Shown here: one piece after another, positions 1 to 9,190 of the stretch
Layout: each line of letters begins with the position of its first letter
Position numbering within the stretch: the stretch's first letter is position 1
DNA from: Ectothiorhodospiraceae bacterium
GTDB taxonomy: Bacteria; Pseudomonadota; Gammaproteobacteria; HK1
DNA length: 64,000 bases
Reading direction: 5' to 3'
Assembly (NCBI GenBank): GCA_024234875.1
Contig: JACKNM010000004.1
Span: 186,001 to 250,000, forward strand
Made by a program: the position numbers and the translations under genes
The notes under the pieces: generated by a model
The model's database searches: none
Seen by the model: the letters and a program-made list of their open reading frames with translations, nothing else
Told to the model about the DNA's origin: nothing

Positions 1-853
1 GACGGTCGACCAGCACGCCGGCGGGATAGGTCACCGCCAACCCGACCACACTCCCCAACGCCAGCCCGAACCCGATCTGGGTGGTGCCGAGGCCGATGGT
101 GTCGCGACCGAGCACCGGAACGACGTTGAACAGCCCGCCGGTGCGCGCCACCGCGTTGATGAACATGACGCCAGCCGCGAGCACGAAGCCCACCTGGGCG
201 AGCAACACCCGAAGCTGGCTCACCAGCGACGGGCGCGGGCCGGCCGGGGCGCCGCGGCGGGCGGTGGCCAGATCCCGCGTCTCGGGCACCGCGAACCAGG
301 CGACCGCGCCGGCACCGAGGCCGGCGATCGCATAGGCGAGAAAGGGCGACGCGAGCCCGAGGTGCTCGGCCAGCCAGCCACCGGGAAACGGCCCGATACC
401 GACCGCGAACAGGAACGTGCCCTGATAGATGGCCATCATCCGCCCGCGGCGGGCGGGGGTGCTGATGTCGGCGAGCACCACCACACCCATGGTGAGCACG
501 ATGCCGGCGCCACAGCCGGCGAGGAAGCGCGCGAGAGCGAGCTCGACGAAGCTCGAGGCCACCCCGCACCAGAGGTTCCCGAGGGCCGACACCAGCCCCC
601 CGATGGCGAGCACCGGCCGACGCCCGATGCGGTCGGCGAGCTGACCCGCCGGCACCGCGACCACGAATCGCGCGAGACCGTAGACGGCGATGGTCACGCC
701 GACGGCGGATTGCGGCACCTCGAACGACAGCGCGTAGAGCGGCAGCACCGGGATGATGCTGCCGAAGCCGAGCTGGTTCACCGCGATCAGCACGCACATC
801 CAGACGAGCGCGCGGCGCGCATCGGCATGCTCGTCGGCTTGCGTCGTACTCAT
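1..853 (-). CDS. MFS transporter, partial (C-terminus outside window)
   Basis: The minus-strand frame is open from the first base of the window to an ATG at 853 (a second in-frame ATG lies at 859). It gives about 284 residues of a major facilitator permease. Hydrophobic helices alternate with short loops. The loop after the second helix reads AGQLADRIGRRPVL, the family signature, and a second GRR-like loop (ARRGRMM) follows. An inner-membrane exporter or importer of a small molecule is likely; the substrate cannot be told. The gene is divergent from the c-di-GMP enzyme at 1167. The stop lies beyond the window start, so the last helices are missing. Confidence 0.85.
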   Translation of the reverse strand, partial: MSTTQADEHADARRALVWMCVLIAVNQLGFGSIIPVLPLYALSFEVPQSAVGVTIAVYGLARFVVAVPAGQLADRIGRRPVLAIGGLVSALGNLWCGVASSFVELALARFLAGCGAGIVLTMGVVVLADISTPARRGRMMAIYQGTFLFAVGIGPFPGGWLAEHLGLASPFLAYAIAGLGAGAVAWFAVPETRDLATARRGAPAGPRPSLVSQLRVLLAQVGFVLAAGVMFINAVARTGGLFNVVPVLGRDTIGLGTTQIGFGLALGSVVGLAVTYPAGVLVDR

Positions 854-1166
854 CACCATCCAGTGAGGGCGGGCCGGCGAGCGCCGGCGGCGCGAACCCG
901 CGCGAGACGACGCAGCCCGCTGGTGGCCACCCTTCGTACCGCGCGCAGACGATGCCGGCGCTCGGCCGGCGGGCGAGTCCCTATGCTAGTCCCTCGGCCC
1001 GGTGATTTCGATCGGCGCGGCCGCTCCGACGGGCGGCGTTCAGTCCCGACACCCGGTCGCCGATACCCCCACTGGGCGGTTCGTGCCGTGAGGAGGCACC
1101 GCCACGTCTCGTCCGCCGACGGCGGCGAGCCAGTCATGCACCCGACCCCGGCACCACGCGCCGGGA
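854..1166. other. intergenic region between divergent genes
   Basis: About 310 bases separate the MFS gene from the sensor gene. The region must hold both promoters. I see no clear sigma70 hexamers, no RNA gene and no strong hairpin. The open frames crossing it are GC-rich shadows with low-complexity Arg/Pro/Ala translations. Confidence 0.5.
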
Positions 1167-3737
1167 GTGGCCGAGCACGCTCCACGCGAGCCCGCGACGA
1201 TTCCGGTATCCGAGCCCATGAGCCCAGGCGAGATCGCGGCCGAAGCCCCGGAGCGCACCGATCAGGGGCGCAAGGCCCCGGTGCGCCTGCGCGACACCGC
1301 ACTCGAGGCAGCCGCCAACGCGATCGTCATCATCGACCGCGAGGGCCGCATCGAGTGGGCCAACCCGGCCTTCGAGTCGTTGACGGGATACGCCCTCGCC
1401 GAATCCGTCGGTCGGCGCCCCGGGGAGTTGCTCCACTCGGGCGCCCATCCGCCCCAGTTCTACCAGTCCCTGTGGCGGACCATCCTCTCGGGCCGAATCT
1501 GGCGCGGCGAGATGGTCAATCGCCGCAAGGACGGCAGCATCTACCACGAGGAGCAGACCATCACGCCGGTACGTGATGCCGCTGGCGTGATCACCCATTT
1601 CATCTCGGTCCGCCAGGACGCCTCGGAGCGCAAGGCAGTCCAGGCGGCGCTCGACGCCGAGCGGCGGCGCTACCGCGAGCTGGTGAGCCGAATCCCGGTC
1701 GGCGTGTTCCGCTTCCGCATCCCTGCCGACGGGCGGCGCCGGCACTTCGACTACGTGAGCCCGCGCCTGTGCGAGCTCCTCGCGCTGGACCCGGAGACGG
1801 TCGAGAGCGACGCGCGCGTCGTCTACGACGCGGTCCACCCCGAGGATCTGCCCGAGCTGGAGTCGCTGGTCGATCGCGCCTCGGTGGCGGGCACGGCGTT
1901 CGACTGGGAAGGCCGCTTCGTGGTCGACGGACAGGTCCGGTGGTACCGGGTCGAGACCCGCGGCGGCGTGTGGGCAGGGGGCGATCTGGCCTGGGACGGG
2001 GTGCTGAGTGACGTCACCGAGCGCCACGAGGCGGAGGCTCGACTGCGGCTCGACGCGGCCATCATCGCCAGCACTCGCGACAGCGTCATGGTCACCGACC
2101 TCACCGGGCACATCGTGCTGGTGAATCGTGCGTTCGTCGAGGTGACCGGGTACACGCAGCGCGACGCGATCGGGAAGACGCCCCGAATCCTCGCCTCCGG
2201 GCGCCACGACGCCGCGTTCTACGCCGATCTCTGGGACACCCTGCGCCGCCAGGGCTACTGGCAGGGACAGGTCTGGAACCGCCGCAAGAACGGCGACATC
2301 TTCCCCGAATGGCTGAGCATCAGCACGGTGCGCGACGCCGCCGGCCGGCCGCAGCACTACGTGGCAGTGGCCACCGACATCAGTCGGCTCAAGGCCAGCG
2401 AGGCGCGACTCGAGCACCTCGCCCACCACGATCCACTCACCGACCTGCCCAACCGCCTGCTGCTGAAGCTGCGGCTCGAGCACGCGATCGAGCGCGCACG
2501 CCGCAACCGACGCCGGGTGGCGGTGCTGTTCGTCGACCTCGACGACTTCAAGACCGTGAACGACGGCCTCGGGCATCCGGCCGGCGACGGACTGCTGGTC
2601 GGCGTGGCGCGCCGGCTGGAGGCCCGCATGCGCAGCACCGACACGCTCGGTCGACTCGGCGGCGACGAGTTCTTGCTGGTGCTCGAGGAGATCGACGAGC
2701 GCGAGGAAGCGGCGGTCGTCGCCCGCGACGTCCTGCACGCGTTCGACGCGCCGTTCGAGCTACCACACGCGCACGCCATACACGTGCAGGCGAGCATCGG
2801 CATCAGCGTGTACCCGGACGACACCGACGTCGCCAGCGAGCTGGTGCGCAACGCCGACGCCGCCATGTACCAGGCGAAGCAGCGCGGTCGCAACCGCTAC
2901 CACTTCTACACCAGCGAGCTGACTCGGGCGGCGACGGCTCGCCTCGCGCTCGAGGGGCGACTTCGGGAGGCGCTGGAGGCCGGCGAGTTCCTGCTCCACT
3001 ACCAGCCGATGCTCACGCTCGACAACACCCGCCTGCTCGGCGCCGAGGCGCTGGTGCGATGGCAGCCACCGGGCGAGGCGCTGGTCCCGCCCGACGCCTT
3101 CATCCCGGTGGCCGAGGAAACCGGCCTCATCGTGCCCCTCGGCCTGTGGGTGCTGCGCACCGCCTGCCGGCGCGCCAGGGCCTGGCTCGACTCCGGCTTC
3201 CCGCTGCGATTGGTGGCGGTGAACGTGTCGGTGCGCCAGCTCCTGCACGGCGACATGGTCGAGTCGGTACGGGCGACGCTCGCCGAGACCGGCCTGCCCG
3301 CCTCCCACCTCGAGCTCGAGGTGACCGAGTCCGGTCTGATGGAGCAGGGCTCGCGGGCGATCGAGGTGCTCGACCGGCTCAAGGCGCTGGGCGTGCGCAT
3401 CGCGATCGACGACTTCGGGACCGGCTACTCCTCGCTCGCCTATCTCAAGCGCCTGCCGGCGGACAAGGTGAAGATCGACCGCAGCTTCGTGCGCAACCTC
3501 CCCGACGACAACGACGACGCGGTCATCGTCGCGACCATCGTGGCGATGGCCCAGGCGCTACGGCTGGAGGTGTTGGCGGAGGGGGTGGAGACGGGCGGGC
3601 AGCTCGAGTTCCTACGCGCGAAAGGCTGCGACGCCTGCCAGGGCTACCTGTTCGGTCCCCCGGTGCCCGAGGAGGCGTTCGAGCTGCTGTTCAAGCGCGC
3701 GCGATGGCTGGAGCGCGCCGACGCCGACGGCGACTGA
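1167..3737 (+). CDS. PAS-PAS-PAS-GGDEF-EAL cyclic-di-GMP enzyme
   Basis: This is a signalling protein of 856 residues from GTG 1167, or 839 from the in-frame ATG at 1218; the downstream ATG is quite possible. Three PAS/PAC modules (about 45-150, 170-290 and 295-415) precede a GGDEF domain (about 425-585) and an EAL domain (about 600-845). The diguanylate cyclase motif GGDEF is intact and an RxxD product-inhibition site (RSTD) lies five residues before it. The EAL motif (GAEALVRW), the IDDFGTGYSSL loop, KIDRSF and AEGVET are all present, so both synthesis and hydrolysis of c-di-GMP look possible. No transmembrane segment is evident, so a cytoplasmic sensor of a redox or ligand signal is likely. 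Confidence 0.93.
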   Translation: MAEHAPREPATIPVSEPMSPGEIAAEAPERTDQGRKAPVRLRDTALEAAANAIVIIDREGRIEWANPAFESLTGYALAESVGRRPGELLHSGAHPPQFYQSLWRTILSGRIWRGEMVNRRKDGSIYHEEQTITPVRDAAGVITHFISVRQDASERKAVQAALDAERRRYRELVSRIPVGVFRFRIPADGRRRHFDYVSPRLCELLALDPETVESDARVVYDAVHPEDLPELESLVDRASVAGTAFDWEGRFVVDGQVRWYRVETRGGVWAGGDLAWDGVLSDVTERHEAEARLRLDAAIIASTRDSVMVTDLTGHIVLVNRAFVEVTGYTQRDAIGKTPRILASGRHDAAFYADLWDTLRRQGYWQGQVWNRRKNGDIFPEWLSISTVRDAAGRPQHYVAVATDISRLKASEARLEHLAHHDPLTDLPNRLLLKLRLEHAIERARRNRRRVAVLFVDLDDFKTVNDGLGHPAGDGLLVGVARRLEARMRSTDTLGRLGGDEFLLVLEEIDEREEAAVVARDVLHAFDAPFELPHAHAIHVQASIGISVYPDDTDVASELVRNADAAMYQAKQRGRNRYHFYTSELTRAATARLALEGRLREALEAGEFLLHYQPMLTLDNTRLLGAEALVRWQPPGEALVPPDAFIPVAEETGLIVPLGLWVLRTACRRARAWLDSGFPLRLVAVNVSVRQLLHGDMVESVRATLAETGLPASHLELEVTESGLMEQGSRAIEVLDRLKALGVRIAIDDFGTGYSSLAYLKRLPADKVKIDRSFVRNLPDDNDDAVIVATIVAMAQALRLEVLAEGVETGGQLEFLRAKGCDACQGYLFGPPVPEEAFELLFKRARWLERADADGD

Positions 3738-3745
3738 GTGAGCCG

Positions 3746-3773
3746 GACGGCCCGCCACCAGGGGCAGGCCGTC
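3746..3773 (+). terminator. hairpin after the GGDEF-EAL gene
   Basis: A 7-bp stem, GACGGCC/GGCCGTC, encloses a 14-base loop nine bases after the stop codon of the sensor gene. There is no U-run, so an intrinsic terminator is only moderately likely. Confidence 0.4.
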
Positions 3774-3851
3774 TCCGAGATCCGTCGTCCGCCGGTCGCG
3801 AGGTGCAGCCGTGCCGGCGACCCCGTCGGGTCACCGCCGACCGCGGCGCCG

Positions 3852-4019
3852 TCAGGTCGTCTTCAGCTTGGACTGGGGCAGGGTGGCCGGAGGCGGCGTC
3901 TCCAGATCGTTCTTCTTCACCGCGTGCCCACCGTAGTCGCAACCCTCGCCGGCCGAAGCCGTGGTCGCGAACCCACCGAGGGCGAAGGCCAGGGTCAGAG
4001 CTGCAATCGTTGCTCGCAT
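3852..4019 (-). CDS. small exported peptide, 55 aa
   Basis: A short ORF opens with a textbook signal peptide: positive start MR, hydrophobic stretch LTLAFALGGFA, then ASA-G as the likely signal peptidase site near residue 23. The mature part is about 32 residues. It has a single cysteine and ends in a Pro/Lys/Thr-rich tail. The function is unknown and I do not recognise a family. The gene lies between the c-di-GMP enzyme (convergent) and the formamidase-like hydrolase (divergent). With one cysteine after the cleavage site and no lipobox, a soluble periplasmic product is more likely than a lipoprotein. Confidence 0.6.
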   Translation of the reverse strand: MRATIAALTLAFALGGFATTASAGEGCDYGGHAVKKNDLETPPPATLPQSKLKTT

Positions 4020-4169
4020 GGTGCGTATCCTCTCGCGGTCGGGCTCCTTACGTGGGTGCCCGGTCGCCGGAATATACCCCGATCGCGGTCCGGCGCAATG
4101 CTCGAGGCCGCCGGCACGGATGCGCGCCACCCTTCCAGCGATCGGGCCGAGGGTGGACAATCGGCGCCC

Positions 4170-5030
4170 ATGAGCACCGTCTATCGCGATTACGACCAGG
4201 CCGCCCTGGACGCCCAGTACGAGCAACGCACCCTCGTCCCGGACATCTCGGAGTACGAGCGCGAGTGGGTGACCGGAAGCGAGGCGGCGCGGCGTTGGCC
4301 CCACATCCGACCCGACCTCGCCTACGGTCCCGGCGCCCGCGAGCGCGTCGATCTCTATCTGCCGTCCGGCGCCGGCCCCCACCCGTTGGTGGTCTTCTAC
4401 CACGGTGGCGCGTGGACGCGGTTCGAGAAAGCGAGCTGGTCCTTTCCTGCCCCGGTCTTCGTCGAGCGCGGAATCGCGTTCGCGGTGGCCGGCTTCCACC
4501 TCACACCCGAGGTGCGCCTCGAGGTCCAGGCCGAGCAGGCCGCGTCCGCCCTCGCCTGGCTGCACCGCCACGCCGCCGAGCTCGCGCTCGACCCCACGCG
4601 GGTCTTCGCCGCCGGGCACTCCTCCGGCGCCCATCTGGCGGCGATGGTGACCACCGCGGCCCGCGGCACCGAGCCGCTACCGACGCGCGGCGCGCTCCTG
4701 GTGAGCGGCATCTACGATCTGGAGCCGGTACAGAGGAGCGCCCGCAACGGCTACCTGCACCTCACGCCGGAGCAGGCACGCGCGCTCAGCCCGATCGCCC
4801 GCATCCCGCCGCGACCGGCACCCGTGATCGTCGCCTGGGGTGGAGGCGAGCTGGCGGAGTTCCAGCGCCAGTCACGGACCTTCGCCGACGCGTGGGCCGA
4901 GGCCGGGGGCGCGGTGACCCGCGTGCCCTGTCCCGAGCACAATCACTTCGCGATCACCCGCGAGCTCGCGCGCCCGACCGGCCCGGCGCTGGCCGCGTTC
5001 CTCGACCTGATCGAGACGACGGCGCGGTGA
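4170..5030 (+). CDS. alpha/beta hydrolase, arylformamidase-like
   Basis: A 286-residue alpha/beta hydrolase. The oxyanion motif HGGAW (about residue 77) and the nucleophile elbow GHSSGAH (about 153) are those of the esterase/lipase family that includes kynurenine formamidase (KynB-like hydrolases). The late histidine is in PEHNHFAI near residue 262. The N-terminal stretch with YRDYDQAALDAQYEQR matches the usual opening of bacterial arylformamidases. The likely reaction is hydrolysis of an N-formyl or ester bond in the cytosol. No other tryptophan-catabolic gene is nearby, so the substrate is open. The ATG at 4170 was chosen because this conserved opening begins there. Confidence 0.8.
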   Translation: MSTVYRDYDQAALDAQYEQRTLVPDISEYEREWVTGSEAARRWPHIRPDLAYGPGARERVDLYLPSGAGPHPLVVFYHGGAWTRFEKASWSFPAPVFVERGIAFAVAGFHLTPEVRLEVQAEQAASALAWLHRHAAELALDPTRVFAAGHSSGAHLAAMVTTAARGTEPLPTRGALLVSGIYDLEPVQRSARNGYLHLTPEQARALSPIARIPPRPAPVIVAWGGGELAEFQRQSRTFADAWAEAGGAVTRVPCPEHNHFAITRELARPTGPALAAFLDLIETTAR

Positions 5031-5031
5031 C

Positions 5032-5048
5032 GGCCCGCGCGGCGGGCC
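5032..5048. terminator. bidirectional hairpin between convergent genes
   Basis: GGCCCGC/GCGGGCC forms a perfect 7-bp stem with a three-base loop immediately after the hydrolase stop. The 12-base perfect palindrome GTGAGCGCTCAC follows at 5059-5070. The position between two converging genes suits a shared terminator. Confidence 0.5.
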
Positions 5049-5066
5049 TCGCGCTCATGTGAGCGC

Positions 5067-5951
5067 TCACTCCGCGAACCGGAAGTCCGACAGGCGCTCG
5101 AGTAACGGGATCTCGAGCACGCCGCCGTAGCGACGCCCGCCGATGTCCCACGAGGGGTAGTCGCGCACCCCGGCGAGCCCGCACGCGGCGCTCTGCGGTC
5201 CGCCCCGGCCCTCCGGCGAGCACTCGACGTAGGGCAGCCGCTCGGCCGACGCCCCGAACAGCTTCTTCTGATCCTGGCAGTGGGGGCACCAGTAGGCGCC
5301 GTAGAACTTCGCCCCGGATGCGGTGAGATGCTCGGCCAGCGCTCGCAGCCGCGGCTGCTCCGGACCGGCGGCCGGGTCGAACAGCCCGCTGAAATGCATG
5401 TGGAGCGCGACCACGACGACGACCGCGGCGCTCGCCGGCGCCGCCGCCAGCTCGAGCCATCGGGTACGGACGAGCCCGGCCGGCCGCGATGCCACCAGCA
5501 GCAGCACGATGGCAGTCATCAACCCGAGCGACGCCAGGCAGTAGCCGCAGGTGGCCTCGATCTCCATCACCGAGACCGCGGTCAGGTACACACTCACCGC
5601 GAGGCCACAGACCGCGACCAGGAGCGCGAGCCGCCACGCCCCCGGCCGACGGCGCGCACGCCAGACCAGGCCCCCGATGAGCGCGTAGGTCAGCAGACCC
5701 CATGCCGACATCGGCACCCCGAGCAGCCGCGACCAACGACTCGCCTGCACGACGTCGCAGCCCGAGCCCTCCCCGCAGTAGAGCGGGTGGGCGCCGAACC
5801 AGGCGACGCCGGTGAGGTAGGCGGTGAGGACGACACCGGCGGCGACGAGGACGAGCACCGTCGTCGACAGACCACCGCCGGCCGCGGTGGCAGTCGCCGC
5901 CGGCGACTGTGGTCGGGCCGCCGACTGCCGCTTGCCCCTGGTCCGCTTCAT
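5067..5951 (-). CDS. VKOR family protein fused to a thioredoxin-like domain
   Basis: A 294-residue disulfide-forming membrane protein. A basic N-terminus is followed by a vitamin K epoxide reductase domain of four to five helices (about 30-185). It carries the loop cysteines C59 and C65 and the active-site CGYC (C135, C138). A periplasmic thioredoxin-like domain follows (about 200-294) with WCPHC (C222, C225). In characterised fusions of this type (cyanobacteria, actinobacteria) the quinone-linked VKOR part oxidises the thioredoxin part, which oxidises secreted proteins, replacing DsbB and DsbA. The start at 5951 was chosen over the upstream ATG at 6023 because the extra residues are low-complexity and the basic leader begins here. 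Confidence 0.9.
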   Translation of the reverse strand: MKRTRGKRQSAARPQSPAATATAAGGGLSTTVLVLVAAGVVLTAYLTGVAWFGAHPLYCGEGSGCDVVQASRWSRLLGVPMSAWGLLTYALIGGLVWRARRRPGAWRLALLVAVCGLAVSVYLTAVSVMEIEATCGYCLASLGLMTAIVLLLVASRPAGLVRTRWLELAAAPASAAVVVVVALHMHFSGLFDPAAGPEQPRLRALAEHLTASGAKFYGAYWCPHCQDQKKLFGASAERLPYVECSPEGRGGPQSAACGLAGVRDYPSWDIGGRRYGGVLEIPLLERLSDFRFAE

Positions 5952-6062
5952 CACCCCACCTCGCCATCTCGTCCCGAGCGCGGCCAAGCCTACGCCACGG
6001 GTCGCGCCGGCGATACCGAGCAAGGCGGTGACTCGGGAAGACCGCCGCGCATCGAGCCGCCC

Positions 6063-7244
6063 TCAGCGCGCCGCGAGCGCCGCGGCGAGCAGGGCCACAC
6101 CGGCGAACAGCGACAGACACAGCCCGTAGCTCCCGGTGGCGCCGAGCAGGGCACCGAACACCAGCGGTCCGGCGACGATGCCGCCGTACATCACGAACTG
6201 CCCGCCGCCGGCCACCTCGGCGGTGCGCTCGCTCGGCGCGAGCCGCGCCAGCTCGGAGAAGAAGAGCCCGACCCAGCCGTTGCCGCTGGTGCCCATCGCG
6301 GCGGTCATCGCGAACACCGCGAGCACCGGCCATGCCGCGGTCACCTGGGTCAGTCCGAGGAGGCTCGCGGCCATGACCAGGGCGAGGATCATCAGCAGGC
6401 GCTGGCTCGAGATCCGGCGGTCGGCCACCGACCCGAGCACGATGCGCGAGACGATGCCGGCCACGTGTAGGGCCGAGAACGCGAGCCCGGCGAGCGCCGG
6501 CGAGAGCCCCGCCTCGCGCCAGAGATAGACGACGAGGTAGCTCCCGAGCGCCATCTGGCAGGCGGCGAAGCAGGCGCCGACGATGGCGACTCGGCGCAGC
6601 CCCGGGTCGCGCACCACGCCGCGCAGCGCGCGCACCGTCGCCTCGAGGATCCCGCCGCGACGCGCCGGTCCGGGCGTGGCCCCGCCGAGTCGCCCGATCG
6701 GCGCGAGCGCGACCAGCACCAGCGCGACCGCGGGAATCACCGCGATGGCGACCCGCCAATCGTGGGCGAGTGCGAGGGGGGGCAGGATGGCCCCGGCCAA
6801 CATCCCCCCGGCGGGCGTCCCGCACTGCTTGAGCGAGAACACCAGCGCCCGCCAGCGCGTCGGCGTGGTCTGCGCCAGGACGTGCGACCCGAGTGGGTTC
6901 AGCGGCCCGGTGACCGCGCCCAGCACGGCGGCGGCAGCGAACGCGGTCACCGCGGTCGACGACATCAGCAGGCCGCACCCGGCGGCGACGGCGAGGAGCA
7001 GGACCTGGAACAGCCGGGTCGGACCGAAGCGATCGACGAGCATGCCGGACAGCAGCCCGGTGACCATGGCGACCACGTAGAGCGTCGCCACCAGGAAGCC
7101 GACCGACTCCGGCCGGATGCCGATGTCGGCCGCGGCCTGCGGCGCGATGACCGGGATCGAGTACCCGGCCATCGTCACCACCGAGTGCATGACCAGGATG
7201 GCACCGAGCGCCCGCAACGCCCCCGAGTCCAACAACCCTCGCAT
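6063..7244 (-). CDS. MFS transporter
   Basis: A 393-residue major facilitator with twelve predicted helices. The motif-A loop LSGMLVDRFGPTRLFQV follows helix 2 and the half-repeat version VLGSVADRRISSQRLL lies in the middle, so the length and layout are typical of the superfamily. The sequence resembles cyanate/sugar-type MFS permeases but the substrate is not determined. The gene is divergent from the sulfurtransferase at 7396 across about 150 bases and ends near the VKOR gene on the same strand, so the two might be weakly co-transcribed. Confidence 0.88.
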   Translation of the reverse strand: MRGLLDSGALRALGAILVMHSVVTMAGYSIPVIAPQAAADIGIRPESVGFLVATLYVVAMVTGLLSGMLVDRFGPTRLFQVLLLAVAAGCGLLMSSTAVTAFAAAAVLGAVTGPLNPLGSHVLAQTTPTRWRALVFSLKQCGTPAGGMLAGAILPPLALAHDWRVAIAVIPAVALVLVALAPIGRLGGATPGPARRGGILEATVRALRGVVRDPGLRRVAIVGACFAACQMALGSYLVVYLWREAGLSPALAGLAFSALHVAGIVSRIVLGSVADRRISSQRLLMILALVMAASLLGLTQVTAAWPVLAVFAMTAAMGTSGNGWVGLFFSELARLAPSERTAEVAGGGQFVMYGGIVAGPLVFGALLGATGSYGLCLSLFAGVALLAAALAAR

Positions 7245-7395
7245 CGACCTCTCTCGAGCCCCGACCCACCGAGGCCCGCTCCGACACCCGGGCGGGCAGA
7301 ATACGCGTCAATCCCCGCTTCGTCCCTTCGACGGGCCTGCCCCACGACGCCGGCACCTGGCAAGATGGCGCCGTCCCGCCGAGGAGCCATCCGCC

Positions 7396-8280
7396 ATGCA
7401 GCCGACCTACCGATTTCCCGAGGCCATCGTCTCCACCGACTGGCTGGCCGCGCATCTCGACGACCCGAAGGTACGCATCTTCGAGTGCACCACCTACCTG
7501 ACGCCGCCCACACCGGGCGTCGACGCCCCGTACACCGTCACCAGCGGCCGCGCCGACTACGACGCCGGACACATCCCGGGCGCGGCGTTCGTCGATCTGC
7601 AGAACGAGCTGTCGGACGACGTGGTCAGCCATCTCCGCTTCACCCTGCCACCGCTCGACGAGCTCGCGCGCCGCTTCGCCGCCGTCGGCGTGAACGCCGG
7701 TCACAAGGTGGTGCTCTACAGCCGCGCGTCGATGAACTGGGCGACCCGGGTGTGGTGGATGCTGCGTGCGGTCGGCTTCGATGACGCGGCGGTGCTCGAT
7801 GGCGGTTTCGACAAGTGGTCACTCGAGGCGCGCCCCACCAGCACCGAGCCACGACGCCATCCGGCGGGCCAGTTCACCGCCCGCCCGCGCCCCGGTCTGT
7901 TCGTCGGCCGCGCCGCGGTGCACGACGCCATCGGCGACGCTGGCATCTGCACCATCAATGCCCTCACCCCGGATCTCCACCGCGGCGAGAACCCGCGCTA
8001 CGGCCGCCCCGGACGCATCCCCGGCAGCGTGAACCTGCCGGCCGCCGACCTCGTCGACCCCAAGGACAAGTCGTTCGTCACCGCCGACGTCGCTGCCCGA
8101 CACCTCGGCGCGGTGGGCGCCGCGCCCGGCAAGTGCCACATCGTCTACTGCGGAGGCGGCATCGCGGCAACGCTCGATGCGTTCCTCATGCACCAGCTCG
8201 GCTTCGAGAACATCGCGGTCTACGACGACTCGATGAGCGAGTGGGCGCGCGACGAGAGCCTGCCGATCGAGACCGGCTGA
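7396..8280 (+). CDS. sulfurtransferase with two rhodanese domains
   Basis: A 294-residue tandem rhodanese (about 10-140 and 160-290). The C-terminal domain carries the persulfide cysteine in YCGGGIAA, where thiosulfate sulfurtransferases and 3-mercaptopyruvate sulfurtransferases usually have CGxGVTA. The N-terminal domain has no cysteine at the equivalent loop (YSRASMNWAT), as usual for this family. The CGGG active loop differs from the canonical one, so sulfur-donor preference cannot be assigned. The SDR gene starts 53 bases downstream, suggesting one transcript. Confidence 0.88.
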   Translation: MQPTYRFPEAIVSTDWLAAHLDDPKVRIFECTTYLTPPTPGVDAPYTVTSGRADYDAGHIPGAAFVDLQNELSDDVVSHLRFTLPPLDELARRFAAVGVNAGHKVVLYSRASMNWATRVWWMLRAVGFDDAAVLDGGFDKWSLEARPTSTEPRRHPAGQFTARPRPGLFVGRAAVHDAIGDAGICTINALTPDLHRGENPRYGRPGRIPGSVNLPAADLVDPKDKSFVTADVAARHLGAVGAAPGKCHIVYCGGGIAATLDAFLMHQLGFENIAVYDDSMSEWARDESLPIETG

Positions 8281-8333
8281 GACCGGGCGTCGCGACCGGA
8301 CCAGAACCAGAACCCGACACGGAGAGGACGACG

Positions 8334-9092
8334 ATGGCACGACTCGAGGGCAAGGTCGCGGCGGTGACCGGCGGCGCCGGCGGCATCGGCGGCGCGACGG
8401 TGGCGCGGCTGGTGGAGGAAGGTGCCAGGGTCGCGTTCTGCGACTGGGACGCCGAGCGCGGCGAGAAGCTCGCGGCGGAGCTCGGTGACGCGGTCCGCTT
8501 CGTCGCCGCCGACGTCCAGCACGAGGACCAGGCCGCCGGACTGGTGCGGACCGCGGTCGAGCAATTCGGCCGACTCGACGTGCTGGTCAACAACGCGGGC
8601 GTGCGCAACTACCAGGACGTCACCGAGGCGAGCGCCGAGAGCTGGCAGCGAATCCTCGGCGTCAACTTGATGGGCTACGCCTTCTGCGCCAAGGCCGCGA
8701 TCCCGGCGATGCGCGCGAACGGGGGCGGGGTGATCGTCAACATCGCCTCGGTGCGCTCCCTGGTCGCGGGCTCGAGGACGGTGCAGTACGACACCACCAA
8801 GGCCGCCATCCTCGGGCTCACGCGCAGCATGGCCCGCGACCACGCGGCGGACGGGATCCGTGTGGTCGCGGTCGGCCCGGGGCCGATCTTCACCCACTTC
8901 CACGCTCAACGCGCGCGAGAGCTCGGCCAGACCGAGGATCAGTATCGCGCCGCGTTCGGCGCCGACACGATGATGAACCGGCCGGGAACGCCACGCGAGG
9001 TCGCCGACGCGGTGCTGTTCCTCGCCTCCGACGAGGCGTCGTTCATCACCGGGACGTGCCTCTTCGTCGACGGCGGCCAGACCGGCCTGTAG
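8334..9092 (+). CDS. short-chain dehydrogenase/reductase
   Basis: A 252-residue classical SDR of the FabG/3-oxoacyl-reductase type. It has the nucleotide-binding motif TGGAGGIGG near residue 13, NNAG near 86, the catalytic Ser in NIASVRS and the YDTTK (YxxxK) pair near 150. It ends with the usual ITGTCLFVDGG strand. It is a cytosolic NAD(P)-dependent alcohol or ketone oxidoreductase of unknown substrate. It lies 53 bases after the sulfurtransferase and is followed by a dispersed palindrome at 9118. The start is preceded by GGAGAGG at a good distance. Confidence 0.9.
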   Translation: MARLEGKVAAVTGGAGGIGGATVARLVEEGARVAFCDWDAERGEKLAAELGDAVRFVAADVQHEDQAAGLVRTAVEQFGRLDVLVNNAGVRNYQDVTEASAESWQRILGVNLMGYAFCAKAAIPAMRANGGGVIVNIASVRSLVAGSRTVQYDTTKAAILGLTRSMARDHAADGIRVVAVGPGPIFTHFHAQRARELGQTEDQYRAAFGADTMMNRPGTPREVADAVLFLASDEASFITGTCLFVDGGQTGL

Positions 9093-9117
9093 GCATCGAA
9101 GCGGGGACGAGCCGGCC

Positions 9118-9152
9118 GGGGACTGGCTCCGCCAACGGCGGTGCCTGTCCCC
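9118..9152. repeat. dispersed palindrome, family A (GGGGACTGGCTCC type)
   Basis: The left arm GGGGACTGGCTCC and right arm GGTGCCTGTCCCC pair except at two A/T positions and enclose GCCAACGGC. The same arms recur at 34674-34713, 34726-34738, 36751-36782, 36808-36842 and 36853-36865. The copy lies between the converging SDR and acetyltransferase genes. It is a REP-like extragenic element by position and structure. Confidence 0.8.
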
Positions 9153-9190
9153 AGAATCGCCTCGCCGGGCGAAGCCCGGAATCCCCGCGC

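Noticed and set aside
1167..3737. Degenerate c-di-GMP enzyme
   Set aside because: Both GGDEF and EAL motifs and the supporting catalytic residues are intact, so neither domain needs to be called inactive.
4954..7704. 916-residue minus-strand open frame over the VKOR and MFS genes
   Set aside because: It overlaps two well-supported genes on the same strand in another frame and translates to low-complexity Arg/Gly/Ala sequence.
8334..9092. Second halohydrin dehalogenase
   Set aside because: This SDR has the normal TGGAGGIGG cofactor loop and YxxxK pair, so it is an ordinary dehydrogenase.
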